Part shown: positions 1 to 9,141 of the stretch, piece by piece | Layout: each line of letters begins with the position of its first letter | Position numbering within the stretch: position 1 is the first letter of the stretch | Origin: Sphingobacteriales bacterium | GTDB lineage: Bacteria; Bacteroidota; Bacteroidia; Chitinophagales; UBA2359 | Assembly: GCA_016711295.1 (NCBI GenBank) | Contig: JADJTE010000002.1 | Coordinates: 310,001-374,000 of the forward strand | Direction of reading: 5' to 3' | Length of the DNA: 64,000 nt | Made by a program: the position numbers and the translations under genes | The notes under the pieces: model-generated | Database searches by the model: none | The model's input: only the letters and a program-made list of their open reading frames with translations | Told to the model about the DNA's origin: nothing

Positions 1-71
1 GCAGCAGTTTCGCGGATAATATAAATAGATTCGGATTCTAATTCGCGTAGGTGGCTTAGGTGGTAAGTCAT
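1..71 (-). CDS. cysD: Sulfate adenylyltransferase subunit 2 (N-terminal fragment, cut by window edge)
   Basis: Only the first 23 codons are present. CysD, with the GTPase CysN, makes adenosine 5'-phosphosulfate from sulfate and ATP in the cytoplasm, the first step of sulfate assimilation. The ATG at 71-69 is followed by HLRELESESIYIIRE, which matches the N-terminal helix of the family (HLRxLExESIxIIRE). The PP-loop that would prove the assignment lies outside the window. The start is three bases beyond the stop of the cyclophilin gene, so the two are probably cotranscribed. Confidence 0.8.
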   Translation of the reverse strand, partial: MTYHLSHLRELESESIYIIRETA

Positions 72-74
72 TAT

Positions 75-686
75 TTATTTAATTTTTATCGACAATATAG
101 ACAGCGGAGGGTCGAGCATTTGTTCGGTATTGGGCAATTGGTGTATTTTTCGCACGATGTCCATACCGCCGACTACTTTGCCAAAGGCGGCAAATCCTGC
201 TCCGTCGGGGTTTCGTTTGCCGCCGAAATCGAGTTCGGGTTGGTCGCCGATACAGATAAAAAATTCGGCTTGGGCGGAGCCAGGCTTGTCGCGTGCCATA
301 GAAATAGTGCCGTCGGTATGTGATAAGCCTGTTTGTTGGGTGGTTTCGTGGGCAATGGGTGGTAGCAGCAAGGGGTTGGAGATGGTATCAACCATATTGA
401 GGGCAAAACCGCCTTGTATCACTTCTATTTTAGTAGTTTTATCGGGTTGGTTGTCGGGTTCGAGCGTGACGGTGCGATAAAAGCGCGTTCCTTGTAGGCG
501 GTTTTCGCGCACATAGCGCAGGAAGTTGTTGGCTGTGATGGGTGCTTTATCGGCATATACTTCTACTTCAATAGGACCCAATTCGGTATTGATAATGATA
601 TGTGGGTTGTGTGCGGCGGGTTGGCAAGCTGTCCATACAAGCCCGATAGTACTGAAAACCAATAGCAGTAGTGGCAAATTTGTCAT
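75..686 (-). CDS. Cyclophilin-type peptidyl-prolyl cis-trans isomerase, probable lipoprotein
   Basis: This 203-residue protein should catalyse cis-trans isomerisation of proline peptide bonds. The N-terminus is a hydrophobic signal (residues 3-20) ending in Cys21; the lipobox (VWTAC) is imperfect but suggests a lipoprotein facing the periplasm. The cyclophilin fold follows: IIINTELGPIEVEVY at the start, TANNFLRYV, TRFYRTV, then IQGG, SMARDKPGSAQAEFFI and FGKVVGGMDIV, all hallmark blocks of the family. The catalytic Arg is the one in TRFYR. The ATG overlaps the truB stop codon by four bases (ATGA), so translation is probably coupled. Confidence 0.9.
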   Translation of the reverse strand: MTNLPLLLLVFSTIGLVWTACQPAAHNPHIIINTELGPIEVEVYADKAPITANNFLRYVRENRLQGTRFYRTVTLEPDNQPDKTTKIEVIQGGFALNMVDTISNPLLLPPIAHETTQQTGLSHTDGTISMARDKPGSAQAEFFICIGDQPELDFGGKRNPDGAGFAAFGKVVGGMDIVRKIHQLPNTEQMLDPPLSILSIKIK

Positions 687-1440
687 GGCTCAATTGGGTT
701 GTTATTGTTAGCGGTGCTTTTGTCGCGCCCTTGTTTGATGGCGTTTATCAGTTCGTCCAGTTGCCATGCTTGTGCGATGTCGTAATCACCCGATTTGGTG
801 CGGCGCAAACTGCTTAGGTGCGCACCGTTTTGCAGGCGTTTTCCGAAGTCGTGGGCAATGGCGCGGATATAGGTGCCTTTATTGCATACGATTCGGAAAT
901 GGATATGTGGCATATCTATTTTGCACACCTCGAAGGCATCGATTCGGATTGGTCGGGTTTTGGTATCGGTGGTTTTGCCTTTGTGGGCGGTTTCGTATAA
1001 TCGTTTCCCGTCTATTTTTATGGCAGAAAAAGGGGTACGCTCTGCATAGATTCGCCCAGAAAACTGTGGGCGGCGGCATATATATCGGCTTCGCTGATGC
1101 CTGTTGTGTCGAAAAAGGCATCAAATGGGCGTTCCAAATCGTAGCAAGGCGTGGTAGCTCCCAGCGTGATAGTGCCTGTATATTCTTTGTCGCCGTCTTG
1201 CAAAGTGTCTATTTGCGCGGTTGCTTTTCTGCCCACACATACCAGCAATAAGCCGCTTGCTAAGGGGTCTAAGGTGCCTGCGTGTCCTGTTTTTTTGATT
1301 CCTGTGGCATATCGTATTTTGCGCACCACATCGGTCGATGTCCAATGCAGTGGTTTGTCAATGAGCAAGATTTCGCCTTCTTCGAAATTAAAATCCGAAT
1401 AAGATGCGCTTGGTATTTTTATCGATTCTGTTTTCTTCAT
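683..1440 (-). CDS. truB: tRNA pseudouridine(55) synthase TruB, frame broken near 1030
   Basis: TruB converts U55 of the tRNA T-loop to pseudouridine. The first segment (1440 to about 1030) carries GEILLIDKP and KTGHAGTLDPLASG, with the catalytic Asp at about residue 58. The second segment (about 1030 to 683) carries GTYIRAIAHDFGKRL and the family's C-terminal SLRRTKSG. They lie in different frames; restoring one T to the run in CCCCTTTTTCTGCC gives the expected VPLFSAIKIDGKRLYE. The break is therefore probably a homopolymer sequencing error. The start overlaps the 3' end of the upstream coiled-coil gene by 53 bases, and the stop overlaps the cyclophilin start. Confidence 0.92.
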
Positions 1441-2563
1441 AAACGATTTTGAAATTATCTTTAACGGTTTTTAATTGTGCTTCGATTCGCGTAAAGATTT
1501 CTTTATTTTCTTTGTAAAACGAAGTGCAGCCGTCATTTTGTGAGTTTTTTTGTTTGGCTACAAATTGGTCGTACATGCTGATAAAGTCATTGATTTCGAG
1601 CAATACATTTTCGTATTCGTTCAAGTAGAATTTGACTTGTTCTAAATAAAACAATACATCATCGTCTTTATTCGTATCGTAGGTAATAACGCCTACATTA
1701 TCTTTTTCGGCGTGTAGGACGCTAAAAAACTGCTCGCGGTATTGGCGCATAAAATCGTGCGTAAGCATGTTTTTGTCTTGGATATATTTGCTGTATCCTC
1801 CTTTGTAATTGATAGATTCTAAGTATTGCCCAAAAAAGCCTTTGGTTTGTTCGCGGAATGCTTGCAGTTTATCGTTCAGTTGGCGCAATCGGGCAGATAC
1901 GATTTGGTGTTCTGATTTTAGGTTGTTCGTATAATCGAGAATGCAGGTTAGTTTGGCAAACGATTCGTTATTGGCGCGTGCTTTTTGGTTATATCGCGAC
2001 AATAAGCCCGTAGCGATGGAGATAGTAGTAGAGATAATCGGGTTGTTCAGCACGGGTACGAGTGTTTTCAGGTCGTTTATTTCGTTTAGGTCAGGAAATA
2101 CGCGCTTTTTTTTCAGTCCGTCGAGCGATGCTTTGAGGGCGAAGTTAAATTCGCCGTAGGTGGTGGGGTCGGTTAGGGTATTAAATTCGCTTTGCAATTC
2201 TAATTGGCTGAAACTCAGATTAAATTGGTTGGTTTCTTTGATAATATGGCTAACTACACGCTCGCCTGCGTCATATCGGCTTTCGAGTGTATTGACGGTG
2301 GTGGCATATTTTTCGCGGTTAGCGGTTTTGATTACGCGCATCACATCGCCTTGCGAGGCTACTTGGTTTTCTAAATCGGCAAGGCGGGTTGCCAATCGTC
2401 GATTTTCGTTTTCTATATCGTTCGACAGTTTTTCGACTGCCTCTTTTTCGTTGAAGAGTTCTACCTTGATAATGGTATCTGCTTGGGCAGCGAGGCGTTT
2501 AGGTGTCAGCGATAACAGTGCGCCAAATAAAGCAAGGGTGATAAGGGGGTATTGGATATACAT
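1388..2563 (-). CDS. Exported coiled-coil protein of unknown function
   Basis: I do not recognise this 391-residue protein. Residues 1-26 form a signal peptide (hydrophobic LITLALFGALLSL, then a cleavage region ending LAAQ), so it should be exported to the periplasm or outer membrane. Residues 40-75 are a charged heptad-like coiled coil (ENENRRLATRLADLENQVA), and further long helices occur at about 200-250 and 350-380. No enzymatic motif is visible. It is transcribed toward truB and overlaps its start by 53 bases. The envelope proteins upstream suggest an envelope role, but that is inference from context only. Confidence 0.7.
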   Translation of the reverse strand: MYIQYPLITLALFGALLSLTPKRLAAQADTIIKVELFNEKEAVEKLSNDIENENRRLATRLADLENQVASQGDVMRVIKTANREKYATTVNTLESRYDAGERVVSHIIKETNQFNLSFSQLELQSEFNTLTDPTTYGEFNFALKASLDGLKKKRVFPDLNEINDLKTLVPVLNNPIISTTISIATGLLSRYNQKARANNESFAKLTCILDYTNNLKSEHQIVSARLRQLNDKLQAFREQTKGFFGQYLESINYKGGYSKYIQDKNMLTHDFMRQYREQFFSVLHAEKDNVGVITYDTNKDDDVLFYLEQVKFYLNEYENVLLEINDFISMYDQFVAKQKNSQNDGCTSFYKENKEIFTRIEAQLKTVKDNFKIVYEENRIDKNTKRILFGF

Positions 2564-2611
2564 GGCAAAAATAAGTGGTTGATTGTTATTGTTTATTTTT
2601 TTGTATATGTT

Positions 2612-3457
2612 TTATATTAATTGTCTAATGATGCGTAGGTAGTGGCTATATTGTTGGGTTTGTGCGTTTAGTATGCCGTTATTATCTATTATATCTATGC
2701 GCACTTCGCCTGATGCGTGTATAATTTGCCTTTTTTCGGCTATAATGCCTACGTGTGTGATGCGTTGGGTGTGTTTGTCAGGGCTAAAAAACGCCAAATC
2801 GCCTGTTTGTGCTTGGTTTAGGTCGTCAACAAGCGTTCCTTGTTCGGCTTGTTGGTAGGCATCGCGGTAAAGTGCCACGCCGCATAACTTGGCGCCTACT
2901 TGGGTAAAACCCGAACAATCTATGCCCCAAGGGCTACGACCGCCCCAAAGATACGGCGTAGATAGGTATTTTTTGGCAAATTGGAGTATTTGTCGGCGAA
3001 ATAGGGTATTTTCGGGTTTATCGGTAACATTCGTCATCTCTAATTTTGGCTTACAGATGGTTCGCACTTTGCCCATATAGCGATAGCTTTGCCCGTCCAA
3101 TTCAAAGCTACGCTTTTGGGCATCATAGTACGGCAGGGTGCTGCCCAATGGCACTATTAAACGTCGGTTGGGTGCAATAATTGTGCGCAGCACATCAAGG
3201 GCAACATGTTGTATGGGTTCGGTGAGCGGGGTTGGGTATTGTGTTGCGTCAAGTGGTCTTACTTGCGAGCGATTTAGCCATGCCGTGTAGCCGTCGTGTT
3301 GTGTGATGATGCGGCACCAGTCGCGCTGTTCTTCCACAATGCTGTATATATCGCCCAGCAGCAATTGGTTGGTCATTTCGCTGCGGTGGGCAGGCTCGGC
3401 GCGTAGTGGTAATGTGCCGTAGGTGCAGATGCCCAAAGGGTTTTCGTGGGTTGGCAT
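2612..3457 (-). CDS. NlpC/P60 family cysteine peptidase with SH3-like N-terminus
   Basis: Probable cell-wall endopeptidase of the C40 (NlpC/P60) family, which cleaves gamma-D-Glu-diamino acid bonds in peptidoglycan peptides. Residues 5-70 and 80-140 resemble the bacterial SH3 repeats of YkfC-type enzymes. The catalytic domain spans about 155-281: YLWGGRSPWGIDCSGF with nucleophile Cys181, HVGII with His235, and HASG with third polar residue His247. The length of 281 residues fits the family. No signal peptide is evident at the chosen start, which suggests a cytoplasmic peptide-recycling role, though a missed upstream start cannot be excluded. A strong terminator lies just upstream, so the gene is separate from the coiled-coil gene. 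Confidence 0.88.
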   Translation of the reverse strand: MPTHENPLGICTYGTLPLRAEPAHRSEMTNQLLLGDIYSIVEEQRDWCRIITQHDGYTAWLNRSQVRPLDATQYPTPLTEPIQHVALDVLRTIIAPNRRLIVPLGSTLPYYDAQKRSFELDGQSYRYMGKVRTICKPKLEMTNVTDKPENTLFRRQILQFAKKYLSTPYLWGGRSPWGIDCSGFTQVGAKLCGVALYRDAYQQAEQGTLVDDLNQAQTGDLAFFSPDKHTQRITHVGIIAEKRQIIHASGEVRIDIIDNNGILNAQTQQYSHYLRIIRQLI

Positions 3458-3481
3458 GGGTTCTTTTTATTTCTTTTTTGG

Positions 3482-3520
3482 AAAAAACGCGGTAGGGCTT
3501 ATAGTTTGCCTTACCGCGTT
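3482..3520 (-). terminator. Rho-independent terminator
   Basis: A 13-base stem with one mismatch (AACGCGGTAAGGC on the minus strand, arms 3508-3520 and 3486-3498) is followed on the minus strand by a T run (3482-3487). It lies directly after the stop of the membrane-anchored coiled-coil gene and should end that transcript before the NlpC/P60 gene. Confidence 0.85.
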
Positions 3521-3544
3521 GAGAGGGGTATAAAAACGTATCGT

Positions 3545-4507
3545 TTAGTGTATGGCAAATTCGGAGAGCGGTATTGCGCCTGCCAATTGGCTGATTTTGT
3601 CTTGTAAATCGCGCAATTCGGTTTCTAATTTTTGGTATTGCGGCATCAGTACTTGGTATTGTGTTCTTATTTCATTCAGTACTTTATGGGTATGTTGCTG
3701 TATGGTGGCTTGGGTTTCATGTTCGCCCACTTTGTTTTCGAGTTGGGCGATGGTGCGGCGTGCATCTGCCAATTCTTGGGTTAGTGTGTTTGCTTTGGTC
3801 TTATATTGCTCGCTTAGGGGCAGCAATTGGTTATAGCGTTCCTTAATGGTTTCGAGCGATAGCAGCGTAGCTTGTAAGGCGGTTATTTGCAGTGCGTCGT
3901 TCCTGGTGCGTTCGGTCAATTGTTGTTTTTCGGCATTCAGGCGGTTCACTTGGTTCGATAGGGCGGCTATCTCGGCGGCGGCTTGGTTATGCTCGTGTTG
4001 CAATTGGCGGTGAGCGGTCTGTGCGTTTATTAGTTCATTGAGGCGTTGTGTTTGTTGGTCTATGGTGGCTTGGCGGCGTTCTAATTCGGTTTGAGCATTG
4101 ATTTTCTCGCGCTCTAAGCGTTTCAATTGAGCATTCAAGGCATCTACTTCTATCTTGGCGGTTTGCCATTTATTAATTTGTTCGTCGTATCTTTTTTTAT
4201 AAGTTTCTAAGTGACTAATAGAATTTTTGTAAGTTTCTTGCACCAATAACAAATCTTGCAATTGGGCTTCGGTGGTGCTGCGCTGTTTGGCATGTTCTAC
4301 GGCATCGCCTTTTGTTTTTATCATATCGTCCTCAATTTTGGCATAGCGCGTCAGCAACGAGCTGTATTTGATGCGCAGGTCGCTGAAATTATCGTTGAGG
4401 TTTTTTTGGTCGCGCTCCATACCTAAGAGCCGTATTTTGAAATACAGCCATGCCAATAGGATGGTAATACCCAAAAGCAATAATATTTGTAGCAAATGTA
4501 TTATCAT
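3545..4507 (-). CDS. Membrane-anchored long coiled-coil protein
   Basis: I do not recognise a named family. Residues 2-23 (IIHLLQILLLLGITILLAWLYF) are one transmembrane helix at the extreme N-terminus, and nearly all of residues 30-305 is charged, Gln/Glu/Lys-rich heptad sequence, a long coiled coil facing the cytoplasm in an N-out, C-in arrangement. No globular catalytic domain is visible. The architecture is like ZapG- or RmuC-N-terminal-like scaffolds but lacks the RmuC nuclease domain. The neighbour upstream is an OmpA-like protein, and a strong terminator follows. An envelope scaffold is a guess from architecture. Confidence 0.7.
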   Translation of the reverse strand: MIIHLLQILLLLGITILLAWLYFKIRLLGMERDQKNLNDNFSDLRIKYSSLLTRYAKIEDDMIKTKGDAVEHAKQRSTTEAQLQDLLLVQETYKNSISHLETYKKRYDEQINKWQTAKIEVDALNAQLKRLEREKINAQTELERRQATIDQQTQRLNELINAQTAHRQLQHEHNQAAAEIAALSNQVNRLNAEKQQLTERTRNDALQITALQATLLSLETIKERYNQLLPLSEQYKTKANTLTQELADARRTIAQLENKVGEHETQATIQQHTHKVLNEIRTQYQVLMPQYQKLETELRDLQDKISQLAGAIPLSEFAIH

Positions 4508-4630
4508 AGCATTATTAGTGGGTAGTGCTTAGTGAATAGATGAGGGCTATAAAGGCTGTTATAAATACTCGTTTGTTTTGTGCCGTTACTTTTGATGGAT
4601 AATTGAAAAAGGGGTCACTTATGATGGGGT

Positions 4631-5153
4631 TTATTGCGGAGCAGATACCAACCACGCATCGACTCGGCGGTATTGATACAAACAGGATTCGTCTGTACTG
4701 GGGCAGTTGCCTATTTCTCCCACAACGGTTGTGTCTATTTGTGCCGCGCTGATTCCTTCTCGTCGGAGGCATTGAAACACATTTTCGATGCGTTGTTGGG
4801 CTAATTGGAGGTTATCGGTAGTGTTTCCCTTTAGAATCGGAATACCCATATAGGGATATTTTTTGGTGTGGTGCTTGGTCTAAGTATATTTTCAGGTGGT
4901 GTATGTAGGACAGAACAGCGGTATCGGCATAGAAGTTAGCGATACGGTTGGCAAAAAGAAAGTGCATAGTATCTTGCTGCGTCAAATGGGCTAAGGCTAC
5001 CCGCCCCAACGAGTCTAAGGTGTTGGTATCAGTAGCTACTGGCGGAGGTTTAGCGATGATGCAACCACAATTGTGGTCGTTCATTTCGCAAACATACCAA
5101 TAGACCGAGAACAGGCACCAAGCGATAAGAGCAAATTTGAGCAATCTTAGCAT
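4631..5153 (-). CDS. Membrane-anchored OmpA-like domain protein, frame broken near 4830
   Basis: Two overlapping frames join into one protein of about 173 residues. It has an N-terminal membrane segment (LLKFALIAWCLFSVYWYVC) followed by a divergent OmpA C-terminal fold: a segment beginning FLFANRIANFYADTAVLSYI, then ISLYGYSDSKG, and, in the second frame, NTTDNLQLAQQRIENV and YQYRRVDAWLV. The order of strand, helix, G-[YH]-[ST]-D and then L-A-x-x-R is that of peptidoglycan-binding OmpA domains, though the usual Asp and Arg positions are poorly conserved. Removing one base from AAAGGGAAAC restores the frame. It could bind peptidoglycan; this is inference. Confidence 0.6.
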
Positions 5154-5180
5154 CGTCAGATGGGTTGTGATTAAGAGGGC

Positions 5181-6461
5181 TTATTGATAGCGTAACACCC
5201 AGGCATCGGGGTTAGCCTCGCGGATTCGGCTATATTCGGCTTTTATTTGCGGGATTGTTTGCTCGCCGTACAATCCAATACGCACGATACCGCTATTTGT
5301 TTCGAGTAATTGTACATTGTATTGTTGTTCTTTGAAAGTTTGGGCTATTTGCGTGGCTTTTTCGCGATTTTTCCAGGCTCCTACGATAATATAATAACCC
5401 TTGGGCGAATTGGTATTGATATATTCGTTGGCACTCGAATTGGTAATCGTAATACCATCTACTACTGTCTCCCGTCCGTCAGGTGTGGTGGTGGCGTTGG
5501 GGGTGCTGTTGTTGTTATTGTCAGTGGCGTAGGTTTCAGTAGCAGTATTGGTTTCATCGCTACTTGTTTCGTTGTTGTCTATTTCGCTGCTGTTTATTTC
5601 GTTGTCGCTTGTCATGTCGCCCGTATTATTGGTTTCGTCGGCGGTGGCTTCATTAGGAGTTGTTTGCACGCTTGCCGCCTTGTCGCCCCCTGATGATAGA
5701 CGCGACAGCAAGCCAAAAAATAGCAATAAAATAAGCAAGGGCAACAACCACATGAGCCAACTATTATTGCGCTTGCTTCGGGTAGTTGTTTGGGTATTGG
5801 CTGTATCACTATTTTCCGATAAAGCCGTTCCGAGTGTTGGGCTATGGCTTGCACCGCTTGGGGAGTGATTGCTTACAGCGGTATTGTCATTATTTGCAGG
5901 TATCTCAAGATTATTTGTACCCAGCATATCGGCTAAAGTGCGTACTTGGGGTTCGGGGGGTGTTATGGGTTCTTCAATAACAGAAATTGTGCCAATTGCG
6001 GCATTGATTTCCGTTTCGCTTATGGTGGGAGCTATGGCTTGTCCTATTGTTATTTGCTGCAAACCGTAGGTATCTGCCGAAAAATTGGCTTTGGGGTCGG
6101 GCAGAAAGCCCAAACCTCCGCCGATGTCGCGATAAAATTCGCCGATACCCGCTATAATAGCTTTGCCGTTAGAGTCTATTTTATGTAACAGTAGGTCGCT
6201 AAATATTTTGAGTTCTGTTTCGGCTTCGGCTTCGCTAATCTTTTCGGCACGGGCTATATGGCTCAACAGCAAACCGTCGTTGCCGCGCATACGGTCGTTC
6301 AGTTCAATGGTTCTGATGGGAGGCGTTATCGTCCCGTTTTTTTCGTCCAATTGTGCGGGTTTATAGCGCGTATTGAGAGCACCAATGCCCGGAATTATGA
6401 CCGGGCTATATTCGTATAGCAACGATTCGATGTGTCGGGCTACGTCGATATATTTAGACAT
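5181..6461 (-). CDS. HU-CCDC81 and SPOR domain membrane protein
   Basis: A 426-residue protein of a type common in Bacteroidota. Residues 1-140 resemble the two tandem prokaryotic HU-CCDC81 domains (IESLLYEYSPVIIPGIGALNTRY, then GKAIIAGIGEFYRD). A low-complexity linker leads to a transmembrane helix at about 231-252 (WLMWLLPLLILLLFFGLL), then an Asn/Thr/Asp-rich linker and a C-terminal SPOR domain at about 355-426 (GYYIIVGAWKNREKATQIAQTF). SPOR domains bind denuded septal glycan, so the protein probably sits at the division site with the HU-like part in the cytoplasm. That localisation is family knowledge, not shown here. Confidence 0.85.
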   Translation of the reverse strand: MSKYIDVARHIESLLYEYSPVIIPGIGALNTRYKPAQLDEKNGTITPPIRTIELNDRMRGNDGLLLSHIARAEKISEAEAETELKIFSDLLLHKIDSNGKAIIAGIGEFYRDIGGGLGFLPDPKANFSADTYGLQQITIGQAIAPTISETEINAAIGTISVIEEPITPPEPQVRTLADMLGTNNLEIPANNDNTAVSNHSPSGASHSPTLGTALSENSDTANTQTTTRSKRNNSWLMWLLPLLILLLFFGLLSRLSSGGDKAASVQTTPNEATADETNNTGDMTSDNEINSSEIDNNETSSDETNTATETYATDNNNNSTPNATTTPDGRETVVDGITITNSSANEYINTNSPKGYYIIVGAWKNREKATQIAQTFKEQQYNVQLLETNSGIVRIGLYGEQTIPQIKAEYSRIREANPDAWVLRYQ

Positions 6462-6542
6462 ATACTTGTGTTAATGTAAGGTATATTTTATGAAATAGGC
6501 GATTTGGAGCAAAAAGTTGGGTCTGTCTAATGTAATTTTATA

Positions 6543-6655
6543 GTAACTATTTGGGGTATAGGGTTTTGGGTATGGGGTAATGAGCAATACTTATCTAATA
6601 ATGCCTGACATCGCTGCATATTCGATTAGTTCCTCCTACAAGGCTAAATAATTAC
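6543..6655 (+). repeat. MITE-like repeat, copy A
   Basis: 113 bases beginning GTAACTATTTGGGGTATAGG and ending CTAAATAATTAC, the ends being imperfect inverted repeats of each other. The core (GGGTTTTGGGTATGGGG, then ATCTAATAATGCC, then GCATATTCGATTAG) is shared with four other copies at 18.2, 24.6, 37.2 and 58.7 kb. It lies between the SPOR gene and the beta-barrel gene, and no coding sequence is visible in it. Confidence 0.85.
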
Positions 6656-6717
6656 ATGAAAAAATAGCATTAAAAACAAAATTGATTCGTTTTTAGAATA
6701 TGCGAACATTGTTTGCC

Positions 6718-8412
6718 TTAGAACCTACAAGTAATGCCGCCTACTACGTTTAGCCCATATACGGGATAGTAAAAAAATCGGTTGTATTTTTGTGCTAATA
6801 GGTTGTTAGCAGTTACAAAAACACCAATATTATCTATTATATCAAAGCGTGCTGCTACATTGAGGTCAAAAGCAGTAGGTATGGTATAGCTATTGTCGGG
6901 TGTATCGTTGGTAACGCGGGCTTTCATGCCGTTTATCAAGTAGGCATCTACCGTAAGCTGCAATTTTTTGATGGGTTGAATATCGGCGCGTAGGTTGCTC
7001 AATAGTGTTGGTAGGTGCCATGCCTCTGTTTCCGTATCCGTATTGCGCGAGGCATAAGTAGTAGCCAGCGAAATAGTGGCTATATCCGTCAGGCGGGCGG
7101 CGATTTCGAGCGACGCGCCTATTTCCGACATACGAGGGTCGTATATCGTTGTCATTAGTCGGCTAATACCATTATCTGCATCAAATGGTGTGGCTATATT
7201 GACAAACAAGGCTTGGTTTTTGACGATGTTATAAAACCCTTTTGCGTTATAGCTCAATACCTTGCCCAATGCGCCTTTGATACCCAAATATCGATTTTCG
7301 CGAATGCTATTGCGCAATTCGGTGCTTTGTTCGATAAATGGATTTTGGTTGGCAAGAGATTGATAGGTATTTTTGATAGCTTCTTTGTTCCAACCGCCGT
7401 ATAGCGTCAGCGATTTGGGCAATACAAATACTTCGAGGGCTATTTTGGGAAATGGATAGAACTTACCGCCATCTAAAATAGCTGTTGCGCCCGCAGTAAA
7501 ATTGCCAAAATTGGCTTTATATGTCACCGTAGGGCTTGCTTGCAATAGGTTATTGCTATACGTATTGGAATCAGGGCGGTTGAGGCTCGAAAATTCGTCG
7601 CGTAGTTGCACGCCCCAAGCCCAATTTTCGTTCAGTAAGCCGCTGATATCGCCTTGCAGGTCGATATAATGTTCGCGGCTATTGCGGTTGTCGCCCATTG
7701 TTTGGTAGTTGAGGGCGGCGGTATAATCTATTACTTGGTCGTTTTCGGCACTATTGCCCAAGGTGGCTCGTGCGCTTATGGTTTCATAGCGGCGGCGCAG
7801 TTCGTCGGCAGTAAATTGTAGGCTTGTATCGGCGTGCGTAAATCCGTATTGGTAGTAGGTATTGCGTTGGTAGCCCGCATCAATTCCCACATAATATTGG
7901 TTGGTATATATTTTGCCAAATGCTCGTCCGCCTAAGCGGTTGTAATTCTGAAATTCGATGGGTCCTTGCGAACCGATATACGATGCGTTTAGCCCTGCTA
8001 TCCATTTTTTGGTGCGGCAGGTGCTGAGGGCAATATCGGCGAGCGGCGTTTTGAGGTTGCCATAACCACCGCGCAACCATACATAGCGGCATTTTTCGCC
8101 GTCGTCGCCTTTTTTCTTTTTATTGCTATCGTCGTAGCCGATGGGTTTCAATTCGACGGGCGTATATTTGATGGTCAGAAATTTGGGCGTTATGTAGTAG
8201 TCGTTAAATACCGGTTTTTCTTTTGCCAAATCGTCTAATGAGGGCAAGTCGGGCGACAATTCTACCCTTGCCGCATCGCCCAAAATCGGTTCGTAGGGCT
8301 TTACGATGTCCATGCTTTCGGGCGTAATATCGCCTTCGTTTTGTGCTTGCAGCGCGTTAATGCTGATGCCCCAACACAAGGCGGCAAAGAAGGCATAATC
8401 GATAAATTTCAT
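6718..8412 (-). CDS. Outer-membrane beta-barrel protein (TonB-receptor-like, no plug)
   Basis: A 564-residue exported protein. Residues 1-23 are a signal peptide (FFAALCWGISINALQAQ). The rest is rich in alternating aromatic and polar beta-strand sequence and ends in NLLAQKYNRFFYYPVYGLNVVGGITCRF, with the C-terminal Phe typical of outer-membrane beta-barrels and the NL...YN.....PVYG..v.gG pattern of the last strands of TonB-dependent receptors. The carboxypeptidase-regulatory domain and plug are absent; an Asp/Pro-rich region (25-100) takes their place. The substrate is unknown. It ends 62 bases after repeat copy A and starts 65 bases from the yajC stop, so it may share the yajC transcript. 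Confidence 0.78.
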   Translation of the reverse strand: MKFIDYAFFAALCWGISINALQAQNEGDITPESMDIVKPYEPILGDAARVELSPDLPSLDDLAKEKPVFNDYYITPKFLTIKYTPVELKPIGYDDSNKKKKGDDGEKCRYVWLRGGYGNLKTPLADIALSTCRTKKWIAGLNASYIGSQGPIEFQNYNRLGGRAFGKIYTNQYYVGIDAGYQRNTYYQYGFTHADTSLQFTADELRRRYETISARATLGNSAENDQVIDYTAALNYQTMGDNRNSREHYIDLQGDISGLLNENWAWGVQLRDEFSSLNRPDSNTYSNNLLQASPTVTYKANFGNFTAGATAILDGGKFYPFPKIALEVFVLPKSLTLYGGWNKEAIKNTYQSLANQNPFIEQSTELRNSIRENRYLGIKGALGKVLSYNAKGFYNIVKNQALFVNIATPFDADNGISRLMTTIYDPRMSEIGASLEIAARLTDIATISLATTYASRNTDTETEAWHLPTLLSNLRADIQPIKKLQLTVDAYLINGMKARVTNDTPDNSYTIPTAFDLNVAARFDIIDNIGVFVTANNLLAQKYNRFFYYPVYGLNVVGGITCRF

Positions 8413-8476
8413 GTTATGGGGTTGGGGGTTATTGCGGTCAGAGGTGACAAAACCATCTTTTGGGGCAAAGCAAATT

Positions 8477-8824
8477 TTATTCTGCTACGGGCAAGGTAGC
8501 ACTTTTGATAGTTTCTTGCAATTTTTTGGTGTGTTCTACGGCAATCATAGCGCGTTCTACTTTGAGGGTAGTGGCTTTATCTACTTCGAGCATCATGGTC
8601 GAGTCGCTATTGATACGGGCAATTTTTCCGTGTATGCCGCCCGACGTAACCACCCAATCGCCTTTTTTGAGTTCGGCGATAAAGGCGGCTTGCTCTTTGG
8701 CACGTTTCATTTGGGGGCGAATCATAAAAAAGTAGAAGATAAAAAAGATTGCCGCCATCATGAGCAATTGTGGCACCATGGAGGGCGAAGCGGCTTGTGC
8801 AAGGCTAATAAACAGAAGTAACAT
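8477..8824 (-). CDS. yajC: Preprotein translocase accessory subunit YajC
   Basis: YajC is a small inner-membrane protein that associates with SecDF. I chose the ATG at 8824 (115 residues) over the one at 8887, because a promoter box (8860-8867) lies between them and family members begin just before the membrane segment. Visible features are the hydrophobic leader, the transmembrane helix PQLLMMAAIFFIFYFFMIRPQ (about 17-37) with the invariant FMIRPQ...R turn, and the soluble part with LKKGDWVVTSGGIHGKI. The length is normal. Confidence 0.93.
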   Translation of the reverse strand: MLLLFISLAQAASPSMVPQLLMMAAIFFIFYFFMIRPQMKRAKEQAAFIAELKKGDWVVTSGGIHGKIARINSDSTMMLEVDKATTLKVERAMIAVEHTKKLQETIKSATLPVAE

Positions 8825-8859
8825 GCTGTAAAGTATATGGTTTGGTGGATTACATCGGG

Positions 8860-8867
8860 CAAAGATA
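8860..8867 (-). promoter_or_regulatory. Bacteroidota -7 box for yajC
   Basis: TATCTTTG on the minus strand matches TAnnTTTG, 36 bases upstream of the chosen yajC start. A possible -33 TTG lies at 8885-8887 (17-base spacing). Confidence 0.6.
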
Positions 8868-9141
8868 CCCAAAAATAGGCAAATCAACCGTAATATGGTT
8901 ATTTTTTTTTCAGGACATGAGAAACCGAATATATGGCGCGGCTTGGTGGTATCCCAAGCAATAGAGATGAAAATATATTTTCGATATATCGCCTGCGGTT
9001 ATGGTGTTGGAAATTTGGTTTTGCGTTTTGGCTTTTAGTTGCTGAGAGTGCCGCCATAAAAAAAACAGCCCTTGCGCAAATGTAGTGCTACATTCGTGCA
9101 ACGGCTCGGCAAGCGATTTTAGACCCCAAAGGGAAAGTGCA

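Noticed and set aside
4515..4772. An arginine-rich reading frame downstream of the OmpA-like gene
   Set aside because: It is a shadow frame of the OmpA-like coding sequence.
8910..9101. A 63-codon minus-strand reading frame between yajC and lpdA
   Set aside because: No family resemblance, odd composition and no promoter; probably chance.
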